The notes under the pieces are model-generated. The model was not told where the DNA came from. It worked only from the letters and a program-made list of their open reading frames with translations, and did not search any database. Below are positions 10,901 to 18,372 of a stretch of 52,982 nt of DNA, piece by piece. Both the position numbers and the translations under genes were made by a program. Numbering within the stretch: the stretch's first letter is position 1; each line of letters begins with the position of its first letter. Source of the stretch: Micromonosporaceae bacterium (GTDB lineage Bacteria; Actinomycetota; Actinomycetes; Mycobacteriales; Micromonosporaceae); the NCBI GenBank assembly GCA_016926535.1, contig JAFGOK010000618.1, positions 1-52,982 on the forward strand, written 5' to 3'.

Positions 10901-11458
10901 GAAGGAATCACCCCGGCGATGGGAACCGGCACGTGCGTGCCAGCCACTGTGGACGCCGTGTCCATCGGTAACAACGCCCTGGGCGGGGGAGCGGTCGAGG
11001 GCACCCCCCTCGGCATGGCCACGGTGATGGCCGCCATCGCCAACGGGGGGACCACCCTCCAGCCATACCTGGTCAGCAGCCTGACGAGGCCGGAGACCGC
11101 GCGGCTGGTACCCAGCGCTCCCGCGGCCAGAGTCGCCGCCCTGCCGGCCAGGGCCGCGGCAGAGCTGCGCACCGCCCTCGCAGGGACGGCTGTCGACGGC
11201 ACAGCCAAGGGCCTGCGCGACGCCGTCGGGATGGACCTGTTCGTCAAGACCGGAACGTTCGAGCGGGTGCCGACCGGCACCGCCCTGCCGCGGGGAGAGT
11301 ACGTGCGTGACCACTCCTGGATCGCCGGGTTCGTCGACACTCCCACCGGCCCGGTGGCCTTCGCGGTGGTGGTGGAGGCGCCGGATCAGAAGACGGGATC
11401 GGCCAGAGCGAGGTACCTGGTCAAGGAGATCTGCCAGGCGATGGGAGAGCGGAGATGA
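7961..11458 (+). CDS. FtsW/RodA (SEDS) glycosyltransferase fused to penicillin-binding transpeptidase
   Basis: Polytopic N-terminus with SEDS signatures (ADGGLWGRGLLDTASKDLPVYSTDFILATI; NLIPHSGIPAPLLSRGGQSTLALLL) followed by PBP motifs SxxK (GSTFK), SxN (SCN), KTGT. Reading frame is open back to 7790 with TM-like sequence; see finding about the start. Confidence 0.9.
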   Translation: MASGFLLSGSTDTVWWLLVSCPIWALLAWSVCLLKRQLGNGDWTDLPGPALAVVLATSLLLEFGALLQVRLVIVPDPDDGFASGLNAEALSTGWDVLGKPLLIVAGTLLVCQVVASASTSVRWPVVARWTERMLRSIGADCPAGRERPGDVRLWHQDGAVWVLASLSLLFFLLPYFGSSNAGARLTLGPVAFAEYGKLLMIAALARTAALEYWKFDDGRPEVLRLIRQARSAGLRPRALAALFRETGFMVFPLGFFALVAVASALRSDFGTLIPAFAATVGVTWSVTSNNVRRAPSGGLRSTLSAYPLLRAFLLMIVAAFLAAGLFGDYVQERWRVWTDPWAYRWDTGCVVVAERVPAPTVPAGAAACQESLAAYAESERSQMSHVLSAIADGGLWGRGLLDTASKDLPVYSTDFILATIWSKLGGLVVFASALLIVLLGAGLVRTFRPSGHDRVPTFGSLFAAGFVAMLVGQYLFVYAATANLIPHSGIPAPLLSRGGQSTLALLLGVIAVVVLGLRQGTLRPALAGPARRRGRAGVWIPAAACAAITALATAVAYPAPSPVGGLWPAAYSEQRPPCPARPATEAGLTSAPPDPARCSTDRIAFNRTRMEIRFGDRVGLRQNRPELTWTPEHTADLGGLVPEDLAGLLRVRSGQGGVLEGAYASVVNGTAGTSLDERVSVTRRDDQADGNLTLTLSPRWQHRIATALRDSTSPETALLAGGVVVLDARTGEILVSASAPSSVEAPSQQTLSQQTTPSDPTAGEADDERQRAAEQFTQQHKDFATRSDGDGYELDDPDQSKETCRRQNPSAADQARCWRWSYVDQSDQARAKAASEVEMRRYVGNDPSVKPSALPSPTTNRALGKGYGLGSTFKVIIAAAYLSNEGTSAQDRIDAPRTLDLAPGVPIRNGGVHSTAACPGTVNEKITLAQALAVSCNTAFVKLARDVVGWPAIAAQAKRFGLRVGNCNGSTAWLGGPEIAEGITPAMGTGTCVPATVDAVSIGNNALGGGAVEGTPLGMATVMAAIANGGTTLQPYLVSSLTRPETARLVPSAPAARVAALPARAAAELRTALAGTAVDGTAKGLRDAVGMDLFVKTGTFERVPTGTALPRGEYVRDHSWIAGFVDTPTGPVAFAVVVEAPDQKTGSARARYLVKEICQAMGERR

Positions 11459-12264
11459 GCAAGCCTGAGCTCGAAGGCCGGGTACTGGTCGAGTTTCGCA
11501 AGTGCATCCGGGAGTACTGCTTCCTGGCCAGCCTCGGCGGCCCGAGGGACGGCCAGGGGTCTGACATCCAGGTTCGGGTCATCACGCCCTTCGATCTCGG
11601 CCAGACCTGCCGGGCCGACCTCGACGAGTACGCCAGGAAGGCGGTGGCCGGCCAGCAGCTGGACGCCAGGGTGTTCCTCTACTTCGACTCGACCCCCGGC
11701 GGGGCGTTCGACATCGTCATCCGTCCGGCGGTGCCGGGGCAGCGCTCCCCGGACCCCAATGCCCTGGACCAGCGCACCACCCTGCTCGGCGGGCGAAAAC
11801 CGGACGACCCAGACGATCGGGACGCGGCTGGTGCCGGCCAGGTTCCGACCATCCCTCACCAGCCCACCTGCCGGCAGGTGGGTGAGGGACCCCGGCGGGT
11901 CAGCCTGATCTTCAGGGCCGGTAACCCGGATGACTCGTGGACGTACCCGCTGCTGTCAAGCCCACTGTGGATTCCTCTGGGCCGGGGCATCTGGTCCCGG
12001 CCGGGGCGTCAGGTCCACAGCCTTCCCGATCGTGCCCGGATCGTGCCTCGCGGACCGCTGATCCAGCTCCGCTGTCAGGGCGACGAGGTGGATCTCCGCA
12101 GGTCAGAGCACCGTATCGGCGAGTATCTCGTGTCCGTCGACGGCCAGCAGCTGCACTGCGGCCACACGGCCCGGATCGAGGGGGACGGGACGCTCAGCTA
12201 CTCCTCACTGGACAGCAGGTTGTCCGCTGTCCTGACGTACCAGGTGAGCAGGAGGCCAACCTGA
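11455..12264 (+). CDS. Unknown protein with possible FHA-like C-terminal beta domain
   Basis: ATGA overlap with upstream gene; C-terminal WIPLGRGI...LPDRARIVPRGPLIQLRCQGDEVDL...VSVDGQQLHCGHTARIEGDGTLSY pattern; family assignment tentative. Confidence 0.55.
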   Translation: MSKPELEGRVLVEFRKCIREYCFLASLGGPRDGQGSDIQVRVITPFDLGQTCRADLDEYARKAVAGQQLDARVFLYFDSTPGGAFDIVIRPAVPGQRSPDPNALDQRTTLLGGRKPDDPDDRDAAGAGQVPTIPHQPTCRQVGEGPRRVSLIFRAGNPDDSWTYPLLSSPLWIPLGRGIWSRPGRQVHSLPDRARIVPRGPLIQLRCQGDEVDLRRSEHRIGEYLVSVDGQQLHCGHTARIEGDGTLSYSSLDSRLSAVLTYQVSRRPT

Positions 12265-13664
12265 TGGCACCACAGCAGGCAGACGACCACCTGATCGTCA
12301 AGGTGCGCCGGCGGGGATGGCGAGCGTACCTGGCTGTCCAGCCCCCCACAGAGTATGCGGAGCGGACGGTGACCTTCGGCGTCGCCCCGCTCGGCCCGGC
12401 AGACAACCAGCGGCTGACCATCCGCGCGACCGTGCGCTACACCACCGCGACGAGCACGACGCCTGGCACCTGGCCCCGGTGGCATGCGAAGATCTACCGC
12501 TGCGCCACCCAGGGCGAGGCCGAGGCGCTGCGGACCCATCTCACCGAGCAGGCGACCAAGCTCGACGTCAACCACCTGCTCCCGACCGCAGGGAGCAACC
12601 CGGCCAGACCGCCGTGGGCGATCGTGCCGGTCTTCGTCCGGCGGGGCGATGGCAGGGAGGATCCGAACTCAGCCCCGCCGACCAGCTTCCCGAGCGGGGA
12701 CGAGCAGGAGCAGGTGCGCACCAGCCTGCCCGCGTGGTGCGGCGGGCCGGTCACCAGCCCAGAGCTCTACCTGTTCGCCCTGTCCCCGCAGGTGGACCGG
12801 CTGTCCTGGCAGGACAACGACGACGAGGATCTCAGCCAGCCCAGGGTGGAGCAGCTCGACGACTTCGTCACGCTGGCCGCCGGGCTGGATCTCCTGCACC
12901 AGCGGGGCTGGGTGCACGGCGACATCAAGCCAGACAACGTCTGCCAGGCGGACACCACCGGCTACGCGCTGATCGACGCTGACTCTGCCACCCGGATGAA
13001 CCCGGCGCCGACGGCGCTGCGGATCACCCCGGCGTACGCCTATGGCCCGCTGCGCCAGCACCTCGCTCAGCGGATGGACGGCAGGCGACCCAGGCCCCCG
13101 GACTCGAAGCTCCTGATAGCCCACGACCGGTTCGGGTTCGCCCTGCTGGTCGTCAGCGAGCTCGCCGGCCGGTACCGGGCGGAGGAGCTGGTGTCCGTCG
13201 ACGACGACCCGTCCGACCGCCGCCCGATCGACGACCACGACACGGTGGTGGAATGGCTGAGCCGCTGGTGGGGGCCGCGCTGGAGACCACTGATCGAGGT
13301 GCTGGCCCAGCCGTTCGGCCCTGTGGGCACCCCGGCCGGGTCGATCGAGTCCTACGACCCCTCCGAGCACTGGCTGACTGCCTGGGTCGGGCAGCTGCGG
13401 GCCAGTGCCCAGCCCGTCGACCGGCCGTCGGAGCCGCCGGCGGCGCCCGGCCGGTACGCGGAGGAACTCGACCGGATCAGGGCTGTGGCCGGCGGGCAGC
13501 GGGTGGCCAAGGCGCGGCGGGCGCCTGTCGCCTGGGCCGCGGTGGAGCAGGTGGCCCTCGAAGTGGCGATGCGTGCCTTTCGGAGGTGGGGCGCCGCCTC
13601 GGCGGGGGTCGTGATCGGGATCGTCGCTGTCGCGCTGTTTGGCGCACTGGTGTTGAGGAAGTGA
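12264..13664 (+). CDS. Protein-kinase-like protein with C-terminal transmembrane anchor
   Basis: Catalytic-loop-like GWVHGDIKPDNV (HGD in place of HRD), IDAD in place of DFG, candidate Lys in WHAKIY; C-terminal AAGVVIGIVAVALFGALVL TM; TGATG coupling to upstream gene. Confidence 0.7.
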   Translation: MAPQQADDHLIVKVRRRGWRAYLAVQPPTEYAERTVTFGVAPLGPADNQRLTIRATVRYTTATSTTPGTWPRWHAKIYRCATQGEAEALRTHLTEQATKLDVNHLLPTAGSNPARPPWAIVPVFVRRGDGREDPNSAPPTSFPSGDEQEQVRTSLPAWCGGPVTSPELYLFALSPQVDRLSWQDNDDEDLSQPRVEQLDDFVTLAAGLDLLHQRGWVHGDIKPDNVCQADTTGYALIDADSATRMNPAPTALRITPAYAYGPLRQHLAQRMDGRRPRPPDSKLLIAHDRFGFALLVVSELAGRYRAEELVSVDDDPSDRRPIDDHDTVVEWLSRWWGPRWRPLIEVLAQPFGPVGTPAGSIESYDPSEHWLTAWVGQLRASAQPVDRPSEPPAAPGRYAEELDRIRAVAGGQRVAKARRAPVAWAAVEQVALEVAMRAFRRWGAASAGVVIGIVAVALFGALVLRK

Positions 13665-13665
13665 G

Positions 13666-13950
13666 ATGAGCTGGCTGAGCCAGGACGTGATGCTGGGGAG
13701 ACTGCGCGGATCGTGCCGCCCATCAGAGAGTGTCCAGAAGCGACTGGGGTTTCGCTTTCCCGACTGGATCGAGCGGGGGTCGAAAGTCCCCACTGCGGTG
13801 GAGAGGGACGTCACGGGCGCCCTCATTGAGCAGCTGGAGCGGGCTGACCGGGCGGGATTTCGCTGGGGGGTGTGTCTGGGCGCCGTGCTGGGCCTGCTGG
13901 CTGGCGCGGTGATGGCCGCGCTGGGCGTCGGCTGGACGATGCTGCGATGA
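13666..13950 (+). CDS. Small membrane protein
   Basis: 94 aa, C-terminal hydrophobic FRWGVCLGAVLGLLAGAVMAALGVGW; tightly packed between operon genes (ATGA overlap with next gene). Confidence 0.65.
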   Translation: MSWLSQDVMLGRLRGSCRPSESVQKRLGFRFPDWIERGSKVPTAVERDVTGALIEQLERADRAGFRWGVCLGAVLGLLAGAVMAALGVGWTMLR

Positions 13951-15791
13951 TCTGGCGAAAGCGTCCGGGGAAGCCCCAGGCAGAGCCCCCCAGCGATGGT
14001 CTGTTCAGCCGGTTCGCCGGGACCTGCCCGGTCTGCGGGGCGCCGTTCGGGCCGGTGGAGGTCGAGACCGATCCCTTGAGAGACAACCGGTTCGTTGTCG
14101 CCCCGCCGATGCGGCTGGAGGTGGGAACGCCGGACTACGAGGTCGGCACGTACATGACCAGGCAAGGCGACCGGTACTCGTTCCGGGTGACGATCCTGCC
14201 GGGAAACTATCCCCCGGCCAAGTCCCGGGACCCGCGCTTCTCCCCGAGGGACGTCGACTACTCCTACCTGCTGTGCGGGGGCGGGCACATCTTCCCGGAT
14301 CCTCGGCCGGTCGCAGGGGAGGCCGAGGACCAGGCCGTCGAGGACTGGAACGTGTTCGCCGCCGTCGGGGCACCGGCGGTCGGGAAGACCTATCTCCTCG
14401 TACGCATGCTCGGGCAGAGCCTCGACAGCTTCGATGACTGGTCAGTGGCCAGTGACGGGGGCATGCCCGTGTGGCGATGTGAGCAGAGCCGCTTGGAGGC
14501 CGCCCCACTGCAATCGCGGCAGCAGATGTACGAGCGTACCCGGATGACGGGAGAGGTCATCGACGCGACGGAGATCGGCGGGATGGCGACCCCCTCGCAG
14601 ATCCTGGAGGAGATCTATCCCGAGGCGCTCGAAGAGATCAAGAACCTGGTCGAGAAGACCGCCGTCGAGAGCCGGGACCGGAGCGAGCGGTGGGGCAAGC
14701 AGTTCCGGCAACCGCTGACCGTCCGCACCGAGATCGGCGGAACCCGCGTGTGGACCGGCATCGTCGACCTGCCCGGCGAGGTTTTCGATTCCAGCAAGGT
14801 GGCCAACACCAGGGAGCTGCGGACCCTTCGGGGATTCAATGGGCTGCTGTGGGTCATCGACCCGGTGCTCGCCTCCAATGCCCCCGCCTGGCTGTCGGTC
14901 AGCGGCCGAAGCCAGCAGGAGGTGCTCACCGCGAGCCTGCGGCCGGACTCGGTCGCCCGCGACTCCATCCAGGTGGTCCGCGCCCACCGGGCCAGGATCC
15001 AGTCCGACATCGGTGACCGTCTGACCAGGCCGGGCAATCCCCTGGCCAGCCCGGTGGGTCCGTCCTTGAACATGCTCCTGGCGATCACCAAGTGCGACCT
15101 GATCCACGCCATGCTCGCCAGCGGCCAGCAATCGCTGGCTGGCCTCGGCCGGCCGGGGGTGGTCGTGCGGGGCGGGGCGTCCTACCTGGGACGGATGACT
15201 GCTTTGTGGTCCACGGAGCACGTCACGGTCGACGAGGCCTCGCGGGACCTGATGGAGTACCTGTTCGCAGCAGGCTCTGAGGCACGCAAGCAGCGCTGCG
15301 AGCAGGTCTCGGCAGAGCTCCTGCGACACTACTCGGAGCCGAAGCGGTTCTGGAACCTGATCCACGGCGGGGCCGAGGACACCATCTTCGTTGAGAAGAC
15401 CTCCGACAGCCGGACCCTCAAGCGGCTGAACCTGCGGGTGCCGTCTCTGGCCGGTCACCTCCGGGCGGCTCTGACGCCCGAGAGCGTCGAAGACCTGCTA
15501 TTCCGCGATCTCATCATGTCCGCTGTCGGCTGCGGTATCGGCTTCGGCGTCGGCCAGGACAGCGCGCTGCGCAAGATCCTGCTGGCTGAGTGGATGCGCC
15601 CCAGGGTGTTCCTGTGCTCACCGCTGGGGACCGTACCGCTCCCGAAGGACGGCAGCCTGATCGAGCCCAACACGCACAACGAGCCCTTCCCCGAAGAGGG
15701 AGAGCCCTCGGCCGCCCTGACCCAGCTCATGCTGGCCGTTCTGGAAGGAGCACGGATCCATGGGGCCAACGGATCCTCAGCCACCAGCTGA
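13947..15791 (+). CDS. Zinc-ribbon P-loop GTPase (TRAFAC/double-GTPase-like)
   Basis: CPVC...LLCGGGH zinc-binding residues; Walker A VGAPAVGKTYLL; DxxG (IVDLPGEVF); TKxD (ITKCDLI); paralogous to the C-terminal half of 21925..25614. Confidence 0.75.
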   Translation: MIWRKRPGKPQAEPPSDGLFSRFAGTCPVCGAPFGPVEVETDPLRDNRFVVAPPMRLEVGTPDYEVGTYMTRQGDRYSFRVTILPGNYPPAKSRDPRFSPRDVDYSYLLCGGGHIFPDPRPVAGEAEDQAVEDWNVFAAVGAPAVGKTYLLVRMLGQSLDSFDDWSVASDGGMPVWRCEQSRLEAAPLQSRQQMYERTRMTGEVIDATEIGGMATPSQILEEIYPEALEEIKNLVEKTAVESRDRSERWGKQFRQPLTVRTEIGGTRVWTGIVDLPGEVFDSSKVANTRELRTLRGFNGLLWVIDPVLASNAPAWLSVSGRSQQEVLTASLRPDSVARDSIQVVRAHRARIQSDIGDRLTRPGNPLASPVGPSLNMLLAITKCDLIHAMLASGQQSLAGLGRPGVVVRGGASYLGRMTALWSTEHVTVDEASRDLMEYLFAAGSEARKQRCEQVSAELLRHYSEPKRFWNLIHGGAEDTIFVEKTSDSRTLKRLNLRVPSLAGHLRAALTPESVEDLLFRDLIMSAVGCGIGFGVGQDSALRKILLAEWMRPRVFLCSPLGTVPLPKDGSLIEPNTHNEPFPEEGEPSAALTQLMLAVLEGARIHGANGSSATS

Positions 15792-18357
15792 GATGATGAC
15801 TGTCGTCGAGTGGGCCGACCGGGGAGGCGGCGGGCTGAGCCTGCAACGCGGGACGACAGCGGTGCGCCGGGAGTTCCGGGCGGTCGCCAGCGGGCTGATG
15901 GACCGGGGGGTCGGCCAGCCCTCCGGGGCGATCGGGCCGACCTTCCCGCATCCGGTGTGGAGTTTGCGGCATCTGCGGGTCGATCGGCTGGGCGGGTTCT
16001 GGTGTTTCGCGGTGCAGGGGCGGCACGGCCCGTTCGGGGCCGCCGGCACGTGCCGGTTCGGGTTTCTGCCCGACCAGGTGCCTCCGGGGGACGTGTGGCG
16101 GCTGGGGAACGAGCGGCTGGCTGCGAGCGAGCAGGAGCCCCTGCCAGAGGCTGATCCTGCGGCCCTGGAGGAAGCGGTTGCCGGAGTGCTGGCCGGTCTG
16201 ACGTTTGGCCTGACGACCATCCGGGCGGGGCGGGATCCCGCCCTGGCCGCCCAGGTGATCGGGCGGGTGCTGGCCGGGCTGCCCGCCGGCATCGTGCAGC
16301 GCTGGGTATGGATGACCTGCCCGCTGGGGGCCCTGCCCAATCCGAGAAGGGGGCAGGGGGCGGTGGCTGGGCTGCCTCCGGAGTCCTTCGGGAGGCCGAC
16401 CGCAATCCAGCGTGCTGCCCTGGCCCTGCGCCAGGTTGGCCCGCCTGACCGCAGGGAGCTGACCACCAAGCTGGGCGAGGAGGGCTTCCACGCTCTTGAG
16501 GCACTCGGCCGGCGTATGTGCCAGGGACCTCGTGCTGATCGCTACCAGCAGGTAGAGGCGCGGGAGATGGTAACACTGCTCGACGAGGTGTCTGCCCAGG
16601 AGCGTGCGATCAGCTGGCGGGACCTGCCTGGGCTGCTGTCGCACCGTGACCCCGCGGAGCGGGAACGGATCCTGGAGTATCCGCATCTGGTCGTGCAGTG
16701 GGCCACAGAGCAGCCGAAGGAGGTGATGGACTGGCTGCGGAAGCCTGGGAGTGCCCTGGTCGCTCTGCTGGCCAGGTTGTTTCCAGCTGGTGCTGCGGGG
16801 GCTGCGGGGGGTATGCCCGCTGGCCAGGCGTCTGCGGCCGGTGGGGATGAGCTGCTGGAGGCGCTGTTCCCGGAAGGTGCGACGTGTGATCCGGACCGGG
16901 ACCTGGAATGGCTGAAAGAGCTCAGGGTGGACGTGACGACCCACCCAGCACGGTTTCCCCCGGCGTTCCAGTGGGCCGGTCGGATCATGGCGGGGTCGTT
17001 TGCCGCGATGGCCCGTGGGCCGTGGCAGGTGGACGAGGCGGCGGCGCTCCTGGCGGAGATTGACCGATACCAGGTGTCAGGGCGTCTGGAGCGTGGCTGG
17101 CTGGAGCCGTCCGCGGCGGCGGCGTTCCTGGCGGCCCGGTTCGCGCCCAAGGCCTGCGGCCAGGCTCCCGAGGCGCTGGGGGAATTGCGGCGCTGGACGG
17201 CGGTGCTGGCCGCCGCCCCGTCCGGCGCTCATGGCCGTGATGCAGTGAGATGGGTGGAGGGGCTGCTCAAGGACCTGCGGAAAAACCCGACCTGGCAGGA
17301 GCCTTCGATCCGGGCTGTCATGTATGGCGCGTTCGAGGTCCTCATCGAGCGCAGGGAGTACTTCGAGTCAGACATCAGGCTCCAGCGGCAGTGCGCCGCG
17401 ATCGGGGTCGACGACCAGGCGCCGCAGGGATTGCGGGACTGGATCACACCGGTGTCGGCGCCGGAGCCGCCCAGGCAAGAGCCTGTGGCATACCAGCCGG
17501 AGGCTTCGGGGCGGGGGCTGGACTCGCGGTCGAGGGACCCGTGGCCGGGCAGCTCCCACTCAGAGTTGGGCGGGCAGCACGCCACGACCGACGTCAAATG
17601 CGATGGTGGCTCCGACCCCGGGTATTCGGATGCTTCCCGGTCCACCGGGAGGCACTCGCAGCCGGACAAGATCCATGCCGGGCCGCCGCCCTCTTCTGGT
17701 CCCAGGCGCATCCGGGACGGTGGTCTCGGGCGATGGATTACGGATAATCGGCTGCCGATCGGCGCGCTCGCTGTGACCCTGGTGCTCATGCTGGCAGTGG
17801 GAGGTATCAGCATGGCGTTCCTGGAGCAGCAAGGCCCAGACCAGCCTGCACCGGCTGCCAGTGCCACCGCTGCCAGTGCCCCCTCCGAACAGCGATTCCC
17901 GACCGCTGACCCCACCTCCTCGGTGAGTGAACCAGCAACGGACTCCCCAGGGGAGATCCCGGAGGAGTTTGCATGTCCGACGCCTATGCCAGGGGCTGTT
18001 CTTGAGGTGCTGTTGACGGTGCCGGTGGGGGGCTTCAGCTCCGACAGCACGTCATCGAGTCGGCTGCGCCAGCAGTTCGTCACGGAGTTGCGGAGCATGA
18101 AGCAGCAGAGGTCCGACCTGAACGACGCGACGATCGGGCAGATCATCATCGCCGGGTACGCGGCGGAGCAGGTGTCCGCCTCGGAAGCCGTGGCCAGGGG
18201 AGAGGCCCTGAAGACCGCCATCAGCAACAGACGGGCCGAGGTCTGGAGACTCCCGGAGGGTGCGCCAATCGAGGCGTGCGCCCGGCGCGCTGATCCCGGC
18301 GAGAATCCCGACGGCCGGTACAACCTGCGGGTTGAGGTCGTCTTCCCGGAGTCATGA
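15760..18357 (+). CDS. GTPase-associated-like membrane protein with C-terminal OmpA/MotB-like candidate domain
   Basis: N-terminal VEWADRGGG, IGPTFPHPVWSLRHLR, WCFAVQGRHGPFGAAGTCRFGFLPD shared with next gene; TM IGALAVTLVLMLAVGGISMAFL; C-terminal IIIAGYAAEQVSASEAVARGEALKTAISNRRAEVW. RBS GGAAGGAG before 15760; ATG 15793 also possible. Confidence 0.65.
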   Translation: MGPTDPQPPAEMMTVVEWADRGGGGLSLQRGTTAVRREFRAVASGLMDRGVGQPSGAIGPTFPHPVWSLRHLRVDRLGGFWCFAVQGRHGPFGAAGTCRFGFLPDQVPPGDVWRLGNERLAASEQEPLPEADPAALEEAVAGVLAGLTFGLTTIRAGRDPALAAQVIGRVLAGLPAGIVQRWVWMTCPLGALPNPRRGQGAVAGLPPESFGRPTAIQRAALALRQVGPPDRRELTTKLGEEGFHALEALGRRMCQGPRADRYQQVEAREMVTLLDEVSAQERAISWRDLPGLLSHRDPAERERILEYPHLVVQWATEQPKEVMDWLRKPGSALVALLARLFPAGAAGAAGGMPAGQASAAGGDELLEALFPEGATCDPDRDLEWLKELRVDVTTHPARFPPAFQWAGRIMAGSFAAMARGPWQVDEAAALLAEIDRYQVSGRLERGWLEPSAAAAFLAARFAPKACGQAPEALGELRRWTAVLAAAPSGAHGRDAVRWVEGLLKDLRKNPTWQEPSIRAVMYGAFEVLIERREYFESDIRLQRQCAAIGVDDQAPQGLRDWITPVSAPEPPRQEPVAYQPEASGRGLDSRSRDPWPGSSHSELGGQHATTDVKCDGGSDPGYSDASRSTGRHSQPDKIHAGPPPSSGPRRIRDGGLGRWITDNRLPIGALAVTLVLMLAVGGISMAFLEQQGPDQPAPAASATAASAPSEQRFPTADPTSSVSEPATDSPGEIPEEFACPTPMPGAVLEVLLTVPVGGFSSDSTSSSRLRQQFVTELRSMKQQRSDLNDATIGQIIIAGYAAEQVSASEAVARGEALKTAISNRRAEVWRLPEGAPIEACARRADPGENPDGRYNLRVEVVFPES

Positions 18358-18372
18358 CAGGCAGATGAGCGA

